From assembly GCA_013397455.1 (NCBI GenBank), contig VYZB01000172.1, positions 605,685-669,684 of the forward strand: a stretch of DNA of 64,000 nucleotides, in the 5' to 3' direction. The notes under the pieces were generated by a model, which saw nothing but the letters and a program-made list of their open reading frames with translations, searched no databases and was not told where the DNA came from. Numbering within the stretch: the first letter of the stretch is position 1; the number at the start of each line of letters is the position of its first letter. The position numbers were made by a program, and so were the translations under genes. Of this stretch, positions 62,301-64,000 are shown in pieces. Origin of the DNA: Crotophaga sulcirostris. Its lineage: Eukaryota; Chordata; Aves; Cuculiformes; Crotophagidae.

Positions 62301-64000
62301 CAAGTTCAAAATGAACCGCAGGAAGAGCCACGTCACACCAAGCCAGACTAGCAACTGCAATTTGCACTTCTTCAGCGAAGCCCTCCTCCATATGACAAAG
62401 CTACTGCCCATTTAGGTGTGTAGCAGGAACCTAGCATGATATATATTGCACTTACTCACCAGAACAACACCTCTTAATTTTCAGCAGAGCTGAGTGTGGA
62501 CAGCCCCTCACGGAGTGGGGAAAAGGCAGCCTTGCAACTCCATAGCCCTTCCCAAATCCCTAATTCTATTATTTATCCCTTGTGGACACTCTCAACGTTT
62601 ATATTGCCATTATTGCTATTTCCAATGAGTTATGAGCCTTCTGGGATTCTAAAGCATTTGGTACCACATAAAATTGCATTGTACTTAATATTGCTGCAAT
62701 ACACATGGGCCTTCTGATTTTGTTTTTAGTAAACTGATTGATAAAAATGGGTACAGATAAGAAAAGGTCTGGCTAAGTGCTTTTAAACAGTTTCACTGAT
62801 GTAGCACATTAATTCTCTGCATGATTCACATGCAACATCTACTCTGCAGCAGCATTAAAGATGCTCCTCTCTGTAAAAACATTGCTATGATAAGGTATGC
62901 TTTCTTTTTAATTGGGCATACTTGGGAGATGAGCACATAGCATGTGCGTGGGAAAGACATTGGACCCAGCCCTGGGAATGAAAAAAAGGCTGACTAAGAC
63001 AAGATCAACACTTTGAGCACACAGCAAAGCAGATCTGGCTTTGTCAGGGGACACGACTCCCCTGCAATTCCCAGTGTCCCTGCTACTTTCAAACTCAGGT
63101 CACCACAGTGAGAAGAAACACGTACTGCATAACTCACGTCAGCCTAAAACAATCACTAAGGGCAAAAGCAATCATATTTACCAGTCTGCTCTGCAGTGCT
63201 GCTGGCAGCCTCCATGCTCACACAGAACGACATCAACTAGAGTTTGGAAGGAGAAGATGGGGCTTGGATGTTTGTACAAGGCTTACGCCCCTGGAAAGCA
63301 AATTTTGTCCTGCTTTTCTGCTACATATACAGGTGCCTGGAACACAGCCTGGAAGTCCAGGCTTTTCTCAACTCTCTTTCAGGCCACCTTCAAAGCATTT
63401 GTTTTACACAGCACTGCCTGGCACCCCTACTGTGACCAAGCTCAGTCCTCATTACAGCACCATCTATAAATGTGACCTAATTTTTATGCCTGAATATCAA
63501 CTTCTTGGACCTCTGCCTCTTCACAAGGCACACACTGGGGCAGGTTCTCATACAACTGCAACTAGAAACCTATTATCAGGCATTGTATGGAGGTAGCTCA
63601 AACAAATAGGGTAATAAGTTGACCAGTATATTGAATGCAGGTGCATGCAAGCACAAAGAAGCAGTTTTATGAGCCATCAATCAACCTGAGAACTGTCTGC
63701 AACCTCATATTACCAGCAACCAGTTCTCTGTGGTAGGGTATGAACAGCACAGACAGTAAGAGGATTGTGAAAACACTTTGGAGCACAGTCCAAATTACCA
63801 CAAATCTATTCTGATATGTCGCTCCAGTGCAAAATTGCTCCAAATTCCAGCGATAGGAAAAATGGCTGGACCAGTTCCCTAGCCATGTCAAAACAGAGTG
63901 GAGGCAACCAAATCTGTAACGGCATGAATTACCCAGAAAGACATTCACTACCAGTTATCTGTAATCATATTCTGAAAACTTTAATGACAACTGTAATGGC
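59346..64000. other. Noncoding stretch to the window end
   Basis: No gene or named repeat. The region 61,980-63,600 is GC-richer and holds overlapping open frames up to 162 codons (63,041-63,596, plus) without splice support or a recognisable peptide. Octamer motifs ATGCAAAT occur at 60,091-60,098 and 61,039-61,046. Confidence 0.35.

Noticed and set aside
63041..63596. Two overlapping plus-strand frames of 142 and 162 codons
   Set aside because: Overlap in different frames, absence of splice or start context and unremarkable peptides point to chance in GC-richer DNA.
63667..63948. 93-codon minus-strand frame with a hydrophobic segment resembling a membrane helix
   Set aside because: Only one hydrophobic stretch, with no start context, partner exon or recognised family.

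Overview
The window looks like bird nuclear DNA. The evidence is a set of CR1 (chicken repeat 1) LINE copies of different ages, including three with the typical avian CR1 3' end, an AT-rich background with very few other interspersed repeats, and one GC-rich CpG island with intron-style splice signals. There are no operons, no bacterial or viral gene blocks and no CRISPR. Almost all of the sequence is intron or intergenic DNA, and most open frames of 60-180 codons are chance.

Layout. Positions 1-39,200 are AT-rich and probably form the body of a gene read on the minus strand. At 39,200-40,690 lies a CpG island, broken by a 694-base assembly gap, with a textbook minus-strand splice donor (exon end at 39,810). 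This is the likely first exon and promoter. To its left I find a scatter of short minus-strand candidate exons. The better ones are 14,624-14,672, 8,077-8,181, 6,365-6,440 and 1-89; weaker ones are at 38,507, 27,180, 20,745, 15,831, 9,405, 8,521 and 755. The frames of 14,624, 8,077 and 6,365 can be joined in phase. The others do not all join, so I cannot give one gene model, and I do not recognise the protein.

Right of the island, two CR1 tails abut one another (40,690-41,545). On the plus strand there are two phase-compatible candidate exons, at 43,353-43,405 and 44,766-44,922. The second ends in a stop and encodes a compact cysteine-rich tail. This may be the end of a short gene read away from the same island. 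The rest (45-64 kb) is noncoding as far as I can see. It holds a CR1 tail at 48.4 kb and two old CR1 copies facing each other tail to tail at 56.9-59.3 kb.

Exon calls rest only on splice-site shape, open frame and peptide look. No alignment could be run, and confidences are set low to reflect that. CR1 and gap calls are firm.
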